Below are positions 8,567 through 18,162 of a DNA stretch of 64,000 bases, in pieces. Every line of letters starts with the position of its first letter. Position 1 is the first letter of the stretch. The DNA is from an uncultured Lachnoclostridium sp. (GTDB taxonomy: Bacteria; Bacillota; Clostridia; Lachnospirales; Lachnospiraceae): NCBI GenBank assembly GCA_948330435.1, contig CAOJBY010000003.1, positions 129,164-193,163 of the forward strand. The letters are read 5' to 3'. A program made the position numbers and the translations under genes. The notes under the pieces are model-generated. The model was not told where the DNA came from. It did not search any database and saw only the letters and a list, made by a program, of their open reading frames with translations.

Positions 8567-8699
8567 TTCCGGTCTATTTCTCCGATAGCACAGGTCAAAA
8601 AGCCTCGCCGTAGCACCACTACGTCTGCGTTTTTTGACCTGCACTCTCGGAAAAATATCCTCAGAAATATGCACAAGGATTTCCGATACGGACTACTAG
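8534..8699. repeat. 166-base imperfect palindrome
   Basis: Outer arms of 31 bases (8534-8564 and 8669-8699) pair with two G-U type differences. Inside lie TCCGA/TCGGA, CAGGTCAAAAA/TTTTTTGACCTG (about 8591-8601 and 8630-8641) and a CGTAG/CTACG tip. The whole can form one long hairpin or cruciform. The right arm shares 22 of 24 bases with 40026-40049. It could be a miniature palindromic element, a processing site or a protein-binding structure. Confidence 0.75.
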
Positions 8700-8830
8700 T
8701 AATGATGGGAGTTGCAGGACGGAGGTGAGAAGAAATGACAAGGGCAAGGGACAGTCCAAAAGAATAGATGCAGCGTATTTGACAGCCGAAAGGGGCTGTC
8801 TTTTTTTGTTGGTAGAAAGGAGAGGACGGC

Positions 8831-11800
8831 ATGAGAAATATAAAATGTAAACGAATGATTGCAGTCATACTGGCGGTAGTCACGTGTATAATGAACTGCG
8901 GTTTGTCTGCGGCGGCATCTGAGCCGGGAGCAACGGGAGAGACCGTGGTAGAAATAGTGGAAGAAACAGTGGAAGAGACCGTAGAAGAGACGGCAGGAGG
9001 AACGGTTAAAGACACAATTAAGGACATCATTGAGGACACAGAGACGAACACGGACAAGGCAGGAAACGGCACAGATACAAAGGATATCGCATCGGGTGGT
9101 GTGGCTTCTGACTTGACAGCAGATCTGCCAGATGGAGCGACCGGGGAAGAGAAAAGTGAGAAAGCAGTTGAAGAGGAAACGGTTAAAGATCCGGAGCCAG
9201 AAACCTCCGGTGGGCGTACCGACATTTTCTATGGCGAGCAGAGCATGGAGGAAATGCTCCATCTGTTAAGCACGGACGTGGACAAGGATTCCTTTTTCCA
9301 GTATTCGATCTGGGATTTCCTGGACGTGGAAGATTTGGAGTACTTGAACGAGAACGGCCTTACCCTGGACGATCTGTATGCGGTTATGACTGGGGCCGAC
9401 GGATATGATGCATATGCGGACGGATTGTCCAAGATTCTGATGAAAATGAACGAGACTGGAATCGCCGTGGCTTCCGTAGGGGATACGGCCACCGTATCCT
9501 TTTCGTCCAATGTCTCAAGCGGCAGACTGGGAGCAATCGGGGCATTCGGCTCCGGTGATCACGGTCCCATGAAGCAAATACGCCTGAACGGAGAGGAAGC
9601 GTTCTGCATCCTGTACGGCGGAGCCTGCTCAACGGGCATGACGTACACGGCGGTGTCCCCGGAGGAACTGGGGATCTCCGATGAACAGGCGGATCTTCTG
9701 GTTAAGATCTATGGCTGGTACTTGGAAGCACAGGCCATCCACAATAACACGGGAAATTATGCCATTACCCAGGCGGCCATGTGGCTTGTGCGAAACAACC
9801 GTTGGGGAAGTGCCGAGAGCATGGCGGCGGCCATCAGCCCCATGCTGGCACAGGTATCCGTATTGAATACGCAGCTTGCGACGGATCTGTTCAAATCCAT
9901 GGCCCAGTGGGTAAAGGATGCCGACGACGGACGTGTGACAAGCGGCGTGGAGTTCTGGTCCTATGGGCCGAATCAGTATCTCCTGACAGGCGGTTCCTGG
10001 ATGTCGAAACCAAAGGAATATTCCGCCTACGTGGTTCTGGATAAGAAAGATGCCATAACGGGAGCAGGCATTTCCCAAAACGTGCAGTTTAAGCTCTATG
10101 AGGATAATGGAACGGATACAGGGGCCGTTTTTCACCGAAGCGGCGACACCTACACGTCCTCCGTTATCACAACCACAACGCCGGGAAAGGGCTATTATGT
10201 AAAAGAAACATCCACTCCCAACGGCTATCTCGCAGACAACAATCACTATCACTTTTCCATTTCCGAGGGGGATTCCAATGCGGAAAAGGTAATCAGCAAT
10301 GCGGGGGGCGTATTTGCCAATCAGCCCTACTGGGTAAGAATCCGGATTCCCAAAATAGATGCAGAGACGGGAAAGCAGATCGTGAACCAGGCGGTATTTA
10401 CCGTGACTGCGGAAAATGGAAGCCTTTCGGAGCAGGTGACATTCCAGAAGCAGGCGGACGGAAGTTATCTCTCTTCCAGGGTTTATTTCAATGAATCCAA
10501 CGGGGGAAGATTCTATGTGCAGGAAACAAAGGCTCCGTCAGGCTACTATGGCGACTGGGCCAATGAGGGAGCCGGGAAAACGGCAGGCAGCAACACGAAT
10601 AAGGTGAAATATAGCTTTCAGGCAAATCAGGGGCTTCACGGCCAGACCGTGACCATTGCAAATGCAGGCGGCAAGTTTGCAAATGAGCACGTGACGGGCA
10701 GGATTTCCATGATCAAAAAGGACACGGAGAGGAAAACCAACAAGAGCCAGGGAGACGCAACGCTGGAGCACGTCGTTTACGGCCTGTACGCAAAGGAGAA
10801 CATTCTGCATCCGGACGGGGTAACGGGAGTGCTTTATAAAAAGGACGAGCTGGTGACACGTCTGGAAACGGACGCTTCCGGCAGGGCATCCGCAGAGGGC
10901 CTGTACCTTGGCAGGTATTATCTGCAGGAAATCACACCCTCCGAGGGGTATCTTCTGGATACCACAAAGTATGATGTGGTACTGGCTTACGGCGACGAGA
11001 CAAAGCTGGTCGTGGTGCAGAATAAGGACGTGTTTGAGCAGGTGAAGAAGCAGGCGTTTGAAATGATTAAGGTGGGGGATGACGGAGAACATTCGGAAGC
11101 GGAGCTTTTGCAGGCAGGCTTCACCATTTATCTTATCCGTGATCTGAGTAAGGTAAAGGACGGAACCATCGTGCCGGATGAAAACGGGAATTATCGTGGG
11201 GAGGATTTTGCGGACTACGATTTTTCCGGGGAAACGGCGGCGGTTGATTACGCTCACAATTTCGAGGGCGATGTGATTCCGGAGCTTTTCACGGACGGCA
11301 AAGGCTTCCTGCGTAGTCCGGAGCTGGCGTATGGCTCTTATGTGGTGGTTGAGACCACCGTACCGGATGAGTATGTTCGTATTGAGCCTTTTATTGTAAG
11401 GGTGACGGAGGACAGCCGGACGGCCCAGACATGGAGAGTGTTTATGGACGACGCTTTTAGGGCCAAAATTAAAATCGTGAAAGGGGACAGCATTTCCAGT
11501 GAGACAATTTTAAAAGAGGGCACAAAATATCGTATCTATGATGTGGAGCAGGAAAAGTATGTGGAGCAGTGGATCACCTATCCCAACAAGGTTTGCTATG
11601 GTACGGAGGAAAGGCCCTATGCCGTATCCAAGGACGGATATCTTTTGACACCAGATACGCTTTCGGTTGGAACCTACCGCTTGGAGGAAGTAGAAGCCCC
11701 GGACGGATACGTGCTGAATGGGTACGAGGGGTACAGCGAAAACGGAGTGCTCATGGAAGCTCCTAGGGATGCGATGATTTTCCGGATCAGTACGGGGGAA

Positions 11801-14236
11801 GCCTACCAGGTTGACGGGGACACAAAGGAAGCGGTCATTACCGTGGTGCAGGAAAATGATCGGCAGGTGGGAGCATTGCGACTCTACAAACAGGGAGAAA
11901 TGCTTAACTCCTATGACGGGGACTTCCAATATGTGCTTGCCGGAATCAAGGGGGCGGAGTTTTCCGTTTATGCAAAGGAAGAGATTCTATCGCCGGATAA
12001 TCAGGGCACGGTCCTCTTGGAAAAGGATCAGCTTGCAGGAACCATTACGACGGGAGAGGACGGGAAAGGATATGTGGACAGCCTGCCCCTTGGCTCCTAT
12101 TATGTAGTGGAAACAAAGGCAGGGGATGGCTTTGTACTAAATCCGGAGGTGCAGGAGTTCACCATTTCCTATGCAGGGCAGGAGGTTTGCGTGGTTTATG
12201 AGGACATGTCCTTTACCAACGCACGGCAGAGGGTGTCCCTTTCCATTGAGAAGAAAGACGTGGAGACAAAAGAGCCGGTTTCCGGTGCGGTTTTTGGACT
12301 GTATGCCGGGGAACCCATTGAAAACCGTTTGGGGGAAGTCATTGTTGAGACGGATACCTTGTTGGAAACGGTAACCTCGGATGAGATGGGATGTGTGGCA
12401 TTCACAAAGGACTATCCTTTTTTCTCTTATTATGTGAGAGAGCTGGAACCTCCAAAGGGCTATATTACCAATGGGGAAACGGTGGTATTTGAGCCGGCTT
12501 ATCAGGGACAGGAGGTTGAAGCAGCGGAGTATGGCAGGGAATTTTTCAATACGCCCACGACTACGGAAGTAACGAAAGAGGACATTGCCAGTGGTGCGGA
12601 GCTATCCGGAGCCACCTTAAGCGTTCTTGATGAAGAGGGAAACGTGGTTGACACATGGACTTCTCTTGCAGGGGAAAAGCATGTGATTAAGAGACTGGAA
12701 GCAGGTAAGACCTATATTCTTCGGGAGGAATATGCACCTTATGGCTATCTGAAAGCACAGGACGTGGAATTTACCGGGGAGGATACGGGGGAGGTCCAAA
12801 GTGTGATTATGCAGGATGAAGTCCCAACGGGAACCATCATCGTGAACAAGGACGGGGAGTTTTTGCAGGATGTCAAGGCATTGGAGGAACATTGGTATGA
12901 CGTGATTTTCCAGTATTTCAAAAAGTCCCTTGCAGGGGTGACATTCAAGGTTTATGCTGCGGAGGATATCGTAAGTCTGGACGGGCTTGACACCCTTTAC
13001 TATGAGAAAGATCAGCTTGTGGGAGAGATTGTCACAAATGACAAGGGGATAGCGAATCTTCAGGAGCTTCCTTTGGGGAAATATTATCTTGTGGAGACAA
13101 AGACCCTGGAGGGCTTTGTGCTGAATCAGGAGCCGATGGAAGCGGACTTGTCTTATGTGGATCAGGACACGAAGATCGTTTATGCAGGCATGAATGTCAC
13201 CAATGAGCGACAAAGAGTGCGGATTACGGTAACAAAGGCGGACGCAGAGACAAAGGAAGCATTGGAGGGTGCGGTTTTTGGCCTTTATTCGTCGGAGGAC
13301 ATTGTGAATGGGGACGGCAGGGTTGTAGCCGCAAAGGACAGCCTTGTGGGAAAGGCCGTGACCTGGAAAGACGGAAAATGTGTATTTTCCAATGATTTGC
13401 CCCTTGGACGGTATTATGTGAAAGAGATGGAAGCCCCCAAAGGGTATGTGCGGAGTGATGAGATCTTTACACTGGATGCTTCTTATCAGGGGGAGTATGT
13501 CAAGGTGATTGAGTTTCAGGCGGCATTTGAGAATTATCCTACGAAGCTTGAGATCTCTAAGACAGACATTACCGGAGAGCATGAATTGGAGGATGCGGTT
13601 CTGACCATTCTTGACAAGGATGGGCGTGTGGTGGAAACGTGGAAGTCCAAGGGGACACCCCACTATATCGAGCGTATTCCCACCGGGGAGTACACGCTGC
13701 GAGAAGAGACGGCACCTTATGGATATAAGATCGCTTCGAACGTGAAGTTCAAGGTGGAGGATACAAAGGAAATCCAGAAAGTCTCCATGAAAGATGAGGT
13801 TGTCCTTGGCAGGATTCTGATTGAAAAAACGGACAAGGATACCGGAGAAAATATCAAGGGTGTTGAGTTTGAGATCCGTGATCAGGATGGAAAAGTGATT
13901 GAAACGCTTGTGACGGATCGGGATGGTCATGGGGAATCCGGGGAGCTTCCCATTGCGGTGTTTGAGGATGGAACGTATGCGGAGGATATCAAGTACTTTG
14001 TCGTGGAGACAAAGGCGGCGGAGGGTTATATTCTTGACAGTACGCCCCATGAAATTGTGCTGAAGTATGAGGGGGACGCACCGGATTTGGTGAGGTATCA
14101 CTTGAAGCTGACGAACCAGGCAACGGGGGAGAAACTGCCGCAGACCGGGGATTGGTTGAATCCTTGGGTGCTTGGTGGATTGGGATTGATTTTGATGGCG
14201 ATAGGGGGTGTTGTGTTAAGGAAGAAGTGTAGATAA
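8831..14236 (+). CDS. LPXTG-anchored thioester/Cna-B (SpaA-like) adhesin
   Basis: This 1801-residue surface protein begins with a signal peptide (MIAVILAVVTCIMNCGLSAA). An acidic Glu/Thr-rich stretch follows. A thioester (TQXA-type) domain comes next: Cys259 in FCILYGG and Gln314 in ITQAAMWLV are placed to form the internal Cys-Gln bond used for covalent attachment to host or partner surfaces. A long stalk of Cna-B/SpaA-like domains follows, each ending in ETKAPxGY-like strands and expected to carry isopeptide bonds. The C terminus has LPQTG (1769-1773), a membrane helix and RKKCR. About 320 residues of stalk (from 11868 and from 12829) are duplicated as a three-domain block. The sortase at 48290 in the same element may anchor it. 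The start has AAAGGAGAGG upstream. Confidence 0.92.
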   Translation: MRNIKCKRMIAVILAVVTCIMNCGLSAAASEPGATGETVVEIVEETVEETVEETAGGTVKDTIKDIIEDTETNTDKAGNGTDTKDIASGGVASDLTADLPDGATGEEKSEKAVEEETVKDPEPETSGGRTDIFYGEQSMEEMLHLLSTDVDKDSFFQYSIWDFLDVEDLEYLNENGLTLDDLYAVMTGADGYDAYADGLSKILMKMNETGIAVASVGDTATVSFSSNVSSGRLGAIGAFGSGDHGPMKQIRLNGEEAFCILYGGACSTGMTYTAVSPEELGISDEQADLLVKIYGWYLEAQAIHNNTGNYAITQAAMWLVRNNRWGSAESMAAAISPMLAQVSVLNTQLATDLFKSMAQWVKDADDGRVTSGVEFWSYGPNQYLLTGGSWMSKPKEYSAYVVLDKKDAITGAGISQNVQFKLYEDNGTDTGAVFHRSGDTYTSSVITTTTPGKGYYVKETSTPNGYLADNNHYHFSISEGDSNAEKVISNAGGVFANQPYWVRIRIPKIDAETGKQIVNQAVFTVTAENGSLSEQVTFQKQADGSYLSSRVYFNESNGGRFYVQETKAPSGYYGDWANEGAGKTAGSNTNKVKYSFQANQGLHGQTVTIANAGGKFANEHVTGRISMIKKDTERKTNKSQGDATLEHVVYGLYAKENILHPDGVTGVLYKKDELVTRLETDASGRASAEGLYLGRYYLQEITPSEGYLLDTTKYDVVLAYGDETKLVVVQNKDVFEQVKKQAFEMIKVGDDGEHSEAELLQAGFTIYLIRDLSKVKDGTIVPDENGNYRGEDFADYDFSGETAAVDYAHNFEGDVIPELFTDGKGFLRSPELAYGSYVVVETTVPDEYVRIEPFIVRVTEDSRTAQTWRVFMDDAFRAKIKIVKGDSISSETILKEGTKYRIYDVEQEKYVEQWITYPNKVCYGTEERPYAVSKDGYLLTPDTLSVGTYRLEEVEAPDGYVLNGYEGYSENGVLMEAPRDAMIFRISTGEAYQVDGDTKEAVITVVQENDRQVGALRLYKQGEMLNSYDGDFQYVLAGIKGAEFSVYAKEEILSPDNQGTVLLEKDQLAGTITTGEDGKGYVDSLPLGSYYVVETKAGDGFVLNPEVQEFTISYAGQEVCVVYEDMSFTNARQRVSLSIEKKDVETKEPVSGAVFGLYAGEPIENRLGEVIVETDTLLETVTSDEMGCVAFTKDYPFFSYYVRELEPPKGYITNGETVVFEPAYQGQEVEAAEYGREFFNTPTTTEVTKEDIASGAELSGATLSVLDEEGNVVDTWTSLAGEKHVIKRLEAGKTYILREEYAPYGYLKAQDVEFTGEDTGEVQSVIMQDEVPTGTIIVNKDGEFLQDVKALEEHWYDVIFQYFKKSLAGVTFKVYAAEDIVSLDGLDTLYYEKDQLVGEIVTNDKGIANLQELPLGKYYLVETKTLEGFVLNQEPMEADLSYVDQDTKIVYAGMNVTNERQRVRITVTKADAETKEALEGAVFGLYSSEDIVNGDGRVVAAKDSLVGKAVTWKDGKCVFSNDLPLGRYYVKEMEAPKGYVRSDEIFTLDASYQGEYVKVIEFQAAFENYPTKLEISKTDITGEHELEDAVLTILDKDGRVVETWKSKGTPHYIERIPTGEYTLREETAPYGYKIASNVKFKVEDTKEIQKVSMKDEVVLGRILIEKTDKDTGENIKGVEFEIRDQDGKVIETLVTDRDGHGESGELPIAVFEDGTYAEDIKYFVVETKAAEGYILDSTPHEIVLKYEGDAPDLVRYHLKLTNQATGEKLPQTGDWLNPWVLGGLGLILMAIGGVVLRKKCR

Positions 14237-14247
14237 AATTTAAGTGG

Positions 14248-14281
14248 GATTTTCTGCTCGATTTATTTCGGGCAGAAAATC
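14248..14281. terminator. Hairpin after the adhesin gene
   Basis: A perfect 10-bp stem, GATTTTCTGC with GCAGAAAATC, separated by 14 bases. There is no long T tract on the + strand, so termination is probable but not certain. Confidence 0.5.
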
Positions 14282-14304
14282 TTGGTGAAAATTGGTATGG
14301 GAGA

Positions 14305-14313
14305 TGGTATAAT
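14305..14313 (+). promoter_or_regulatory. Extended -10 promoter for the NTPase/SEC-C cassette
   Basis: TGGTATAAT is a consensus extended -10 element (TGnTATAAT), 74 bases before the NTPase start. No -35 at standard spacing is evident, which is common for extended -10 promoters. It gives the AT-rich cassette its own transcription start. Confidence 0.5.
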
Positions 14314-14386
14314 AAGATAAATCCAGGTGGTAAAAAACGGAAAAAATTTGCTATAAATACATTAGAATTAAAAAGTGGGGGAACTA

Positions 14387-17300
14387 ATGAAAACGGTAAA
14401 AATTATAGTAAAGAGGATTTGTAATTTCGTTCGTCTAAAGCTTGAGAATTTAATACAGAAAATAGATAAATATCAAAATGAAAGATTCCATGATTTGGCC
14501 CCAGCAGATGAATTAGATGCTAGCAGAGAGTATTTTAAAGCACTTGATTGGGCATTAAGAAATGACAAGATAACGAATATTGCTTTGTCAGGACCATATG
14601 GTTCCGGTAAAAGTAGTATTATTCAGTCCTATATGAAAAAGCATCGCTGGCTAAAGGCTATCAATATATCGCTGGCTACTTTTGTGGAACTGGAAGAGTT
14701 TGATGGGGAACAAAACCAAGCCAAGAAGCCGTATGTGCAAGAGAAGTTAATAGATGTAGGGGAGAAAAGGATAGAAGAGGGTGTTTTAAAACAGCTTTTT
14801 TATAAAGTAGATCATAAAAGGATACCAAGAAGCAGATATAGAAAATTATATAGAGTTAGTAAGTTGAAAATTTTTTTAATTACTATTTTAGCTTTGGCTT
14901 TTATTGCTTTAGGCATTTTTTATTTTATGCCTGAAATTTGGGACAAAGGAATTAAGCATATTTATTTGTTTGGGGCCTATCACGGTTTAAGTAAAATAAA
15001 ATCTTGGCTTGTTGTTTTGTTCTTTGGTTTAATAGTGATATGGGTTATTTCCCTCTTATTATGGATATTATTGACCAGTTATAAGGTAAAAGAGGTCAAT
15101 CTGGCTGACAAAGCGGCAATTACGAAGCAGGATGAAAACAATGAATCTATATTTGATAAAAATATGGATGAAATCATATATTTCTTTGAAGAAACACGCT
15201 ATAAAGTAGTTTTTATTGAAGATTTAGATCGGTTCAAAAGTCCTGAAATATTTGTGAGATTGAGGGAACTAAATACGATTTTAAATAACTATGAAAAAAT
15301 ACGTCGGAAAATAGTCTTTGTTTATGCAATTCGTGATGATATGTTCATGGATAAAGACAGGACAAAGTTTTTTGATTTTATTATACCAATAGTTCCGATA
15401 ATCAATTCTACAAATTCGAACGAAAAATTATTGGAACTTTTGGGAGAGAATTTAAGTAAAGATGATACTGTAGATAATAAACGTGGTATTACGCAGGAAT
15501 ACGTCATGTCGGTATCTCCTTATATTGATGACATGCGTGTTTTGATTAATATTTATAATGAATTTCTTATTTACAAAAACACATTGCGTGAAGAGCAGCA
15601 GTTAGATCTCGAAGACATTCAAATGATGTCATTGATGATCTTTAAAAATCTGCGTCCAAATGATTTTGCAAAGTTACAGATGGAGAAAGGTGTTGTAAAA
15701 GATGCCTTTAGATGTAAAGAAAGATTTTTGAAAAGTCAAATAGAAAAATTGGAGGAAGAGAAAAGAGATTTAACTGAAAAACTGAGAATAATAGATGAAG
15801 ATATATTATCAGATATAGATGAACTTAGGTTGGCCGTTTTGTATAAATTGAGAAATGGTTTAGAACTTCCTAGTGGTATTATGGTAGGAGGTAGTTGGTA
15901 TACGTTCGCTACAATTATGAGTAAGGATTTTAATCTCAAAAATATATACAATAGTAAAATTACTATTCATTATAATTCGGGTACAAGAACGATTAAGAAT
16001 GGTATTGAACTTTTAGATGATAAGGCAGGCAAACAATATAGTTATATAGAACGATATAGGGCTTTGCTCAATAGTGCACCAGAAAGAATCGAAGCTTTGC
16101 ACAATAGAATTGCATCTATAACAGAAAGAGTTTCAAGATTGAGGAATTTAACATTCTGTGGGTTGTGTGAAATCTATGCTCTGGAAGACATTTTAGATTT
16201 TAATTATGATGATAATTTGTTTTTAATATTTGCTCTTAGAAATGGCTATATAGATGAAAAATATGCTGATTATATAAATTATTTTCATGCCAACAGTATT
16301 ACAAATAGAGACATGAATTTTATATTAAATGTAAGAAATCATGGAGGAATAAATTCTTGGGGGAGCTTAAGCAAAATTGATCAAGTAATAAAGCGATTGA
16401 GTGTTTATGAATTTGAACAGAAAGAAATTTATAATTTTGATTTGTTGGAATATATGTTGAAGTATGATAGCGATAGTGAAAAATGCCAAAGATTTATAAA
16501 GCAGTTATCGGACGAAGATGAACGTAGTTGGTATTTTATTAATACTTTTATGGATCTGACGATGTATACGAATAAAGATTTGTTTATTCAATTGCTGGGA
16601 GGGGCTTGGAAAGGTATATGGGATTATATTTATAATGAACCATTGCTCGCAGATACAAGAAAATTGTTTTATTTGGAATTACTGCTTAAGAATTGCACTA
16701 TAGAACAGATAAAGGGGTTTGATTCCAATAAAAAAATCACGGATTATTTCATTGGCAAGCCGGATATTTTGCAGGCATTGGCAGGCGTGGAAATAAACCG
16801 GATGAAAGATATTATTGGGAGGTTGGAGATTAAGTTTACAGAATTAAAAACAGAGGGAGTTTCCCAACAGCTTTTAGAATGGATTTTTGATAATTGTTAT
16901 TATGTGATTAATCTTCCAATGCTTCAAAATATTGTAAAACAAAAAAAGGAAGATGTTTTAAATGGTTTAGAAACTGCAAATTATACGATACTCAGGTCTT
17001 TGGAATATCCGCCGGTCTGCGAATATATTGATGAGAATTTTGAAGATTATATTAATGATGTGGTATTACAAATTCCGACAAATATATATGAGTCAGAAGA
17101 ATCCATAAATATTATGATTCAAAAAATGCAGGCGGATCCAGATTTGTGTAAAGAGATTATAAAAAAAGAAGATGTTTCTATAAAAGATCTTTCACAATGC
17201 TGCCTGGAAATAGTTGAAGAGAAAGGGGGAGAAGCAAAATGGATCTGGGATACTTACTTGGATACAGGAAAAGTAATTCCCTCTTGGAGAAATGTATTAT

Positions 17301-18124
17301 TTTATTTTCAGTATTTCGGATTAACAGTATCACTTCAAGACTTTATATCTGCCAAAATTGATGAGCTAATTTTGGATTCTGTTAAAGAAACCAATACTGT
17401 TTTTACAGAAGCCATTCTGCTACAAGATTTTGATATATCCGTTTATCGAAAATTAATAAAAATCTTTAGACTGGAAAACTTTGACCATTCTTTGAGTAAT
17501 TTTACGAGGGAGCAGGTAGAAGCCTTAATAGAATCAAAATATTTTAAAATTAGTCCAGAGCAGTATTTAGACTTAAAGCAATATTATCCGGAACAATGTC
17601 TCCAATTCATTATATTGAATAAGGATGATTTTATCAGGCAGATTGAAAGTTATGAATTGGATGAAACACACGTAGAAGAGTTACTGGATTCAAATAAATT
17701 AACAGAAAATGAGAAAAAGGTAATCATCGAAGCTATAGGGAAAAATCACATTACTGAGAAAATGGCATTTGTAATCCGTGAAATGACAATTCCATTGGAA
17801 AAAGAGATTGTGAATACTGCATGGGAGTTACTGCCAAACGAGAAATGCCATCAGTTATTATTAAACCAAATACAAATATTTAGCAGGGCCGAATTAAGTG
17901 AAAAGTTTAATTCTTTAGGGGGTGTTTATAAGCCTTTAGCAGATAGATCACGGCGTCATACAGTAAAATTGTTTCATAATGAATACAACCGGAAATTAGC
18001 AGAATATTTGTATCAGAAAGATTATCTAACAAGTAAAGAGAATGTTATGATTAAAGTAAATGGAAAAGAAGAGCCCTATATTCATTGCAGGGTGAAACAG
18101 ATAAAAAGTAACGCTAAAGCATAA
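14387..18124 (+). CDS. YobI/KAP-like membrane P-loop NTPase
   Basis: This protein of about 1245 residues starts with an N-terminal segment, HDLAPADELDASREYFKAL, then Walker A GPYGSGKSS near residue 70. Two hydrophobic segments follow (around 160-180 and 205-230: IFLITILALAFIALGIFYF and LVVLFFGLIVIWVISLLLWI), then a Walker B-like KVVFIEDLDRF near residue 280. Membrane segments between the Walker motifs are the mark of KAP/YobI-like NTPases. The remaining 900 residues look alpha-helical and repetitive, like a sensor or scaffold. The start at ATG 14387 is preferred over GTG 14375 because GGGGGAA lies just upstream. The gene is much more AT-rich than its neighbours and forms an operon with the SEC-C gene 38 bp downstream. 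A role in phage or plasmid defence is an inference from family and context. Confidence 0.75.
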   Translation: MKTVKIIVKRICNFVRLKLENLIQKIDKYQNERFHDLAPADELDASREYFKALDWALRNDKITNIALSGPYGSGKSSIIQSYMKKHRWLKAINISLATFVELEEFDGEQNQAKKPYVQEKLIDVGEKRIEEGVLKQLFYKVDHKRIPRSRYRKLYRVSKLKIFLITILALAFIALGIFYFMPEIWDKGIKHIYLFGAYHGLSKIKSWLVVLFFGLIVIWVISLLLWILLTSYKVKEVNLADKAAITKQDENNESIFDKNMDEIIYFFEETRYKVVFIEDLDRFKSPEIFVRLRELNTILNNYEKIRRKIVFVYAIRDDMFMDKDRTKFFDFIIPIVPIINSTNSNEKLLELLGENLSKDDTVDNKRGITQEYVMSVSPYIDDMRVLINIYNEFLIYKNTLREEQQLDLEDIQMMSLMIFKNLRPNDFAKLQMEKGVVKDAFRCKERFLKSQIEKLEEEKRDLTEKLRIIDEDILSDIDELRLAVLYKLRNGLELPSGIMVGGSWYTFATIMSKDFNLKNIYNSKITIHYNSGTRTIKNGIELLDDKAGKQYSYIERYRALLNSAPERIEALHNRIASITERVSRLRNLTFCGLCEIYALEDILDFNYDDNLFLIFALRNGYIDEKYADYINYFHANSITNRDMNFILNVRNHGGINSWGSLSKIDQVIKRLSVYEFEQKEIYNFDLLEYMLKYDSDSEKCQRFIKQLSDEDERSWYFINTFMDLTMYTNKDLFIQLLGGAWKGIWDYIYNEPLLADTRKLFYLELLLKNCTIEQIKGFDSNKKITDYFIGKPDILQALAGVEINRMKDIIGRLEIKFTELKTEGVSQQLLEWIFDNCYYVINLPMLQNIVKQKKEDVLNGLETANYTILRSLEYPPVCEYIDENFEDYINDVVLQIPTNIYESEESINIMIQKMQADPDLCKEIIKKEDVSIKDLSQCCLEIVEEKGGEAKWIWDTYLDTGKVIPSWRNVLFYFQYFGLTVSLQDFISAKIDELILDSVKETNTVFTEAILLQDFDISVYRKLIKIFRLENFDHSLSNFTREQVEALIESKYFKISPEQYLDLKQYYPEQCLQFIILNKDDFIRQIESYELDETHVEELLDSNKLTENEKKVIIEAIGKNHITEKMAFVIREMTIPLEKEIVNTAWELLPNEKCHQLLLNQIQIFSRAELSEKFNSLGGVYKPLADRSRRHTVKLFHNEYNRKLAEYLYQKDYLTSKENVMIKVNGKEEPYIHCRVKQIKSNAKA

Positions 18125-18162
18125 TATAGATTTGTATACAATATTGGAAGGAGGGACATGGT

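Noticed and set aside
8530..8700. Group II intron or retron RNA as an explanation of the long palindrome
   Set aside because: No domain V-like hairpin and no reverse transcriptase gene is found anywhere in the window.
8314..9262. Two long - strand frames over the adhesin start
   Set aside because: Both are antisense shadows of the Val/Glu/Thr-rich N terminus of the adhesin and of the structured RNA region.
12617..14101. 494-codon open frame on the - strand inside the adhesin gene
   Set aside because: It arises opposite biased Cna-B repeats; no ribosome binding site or family resemblance, and the + strand frame has a signal peptide, domains and LPXTG.
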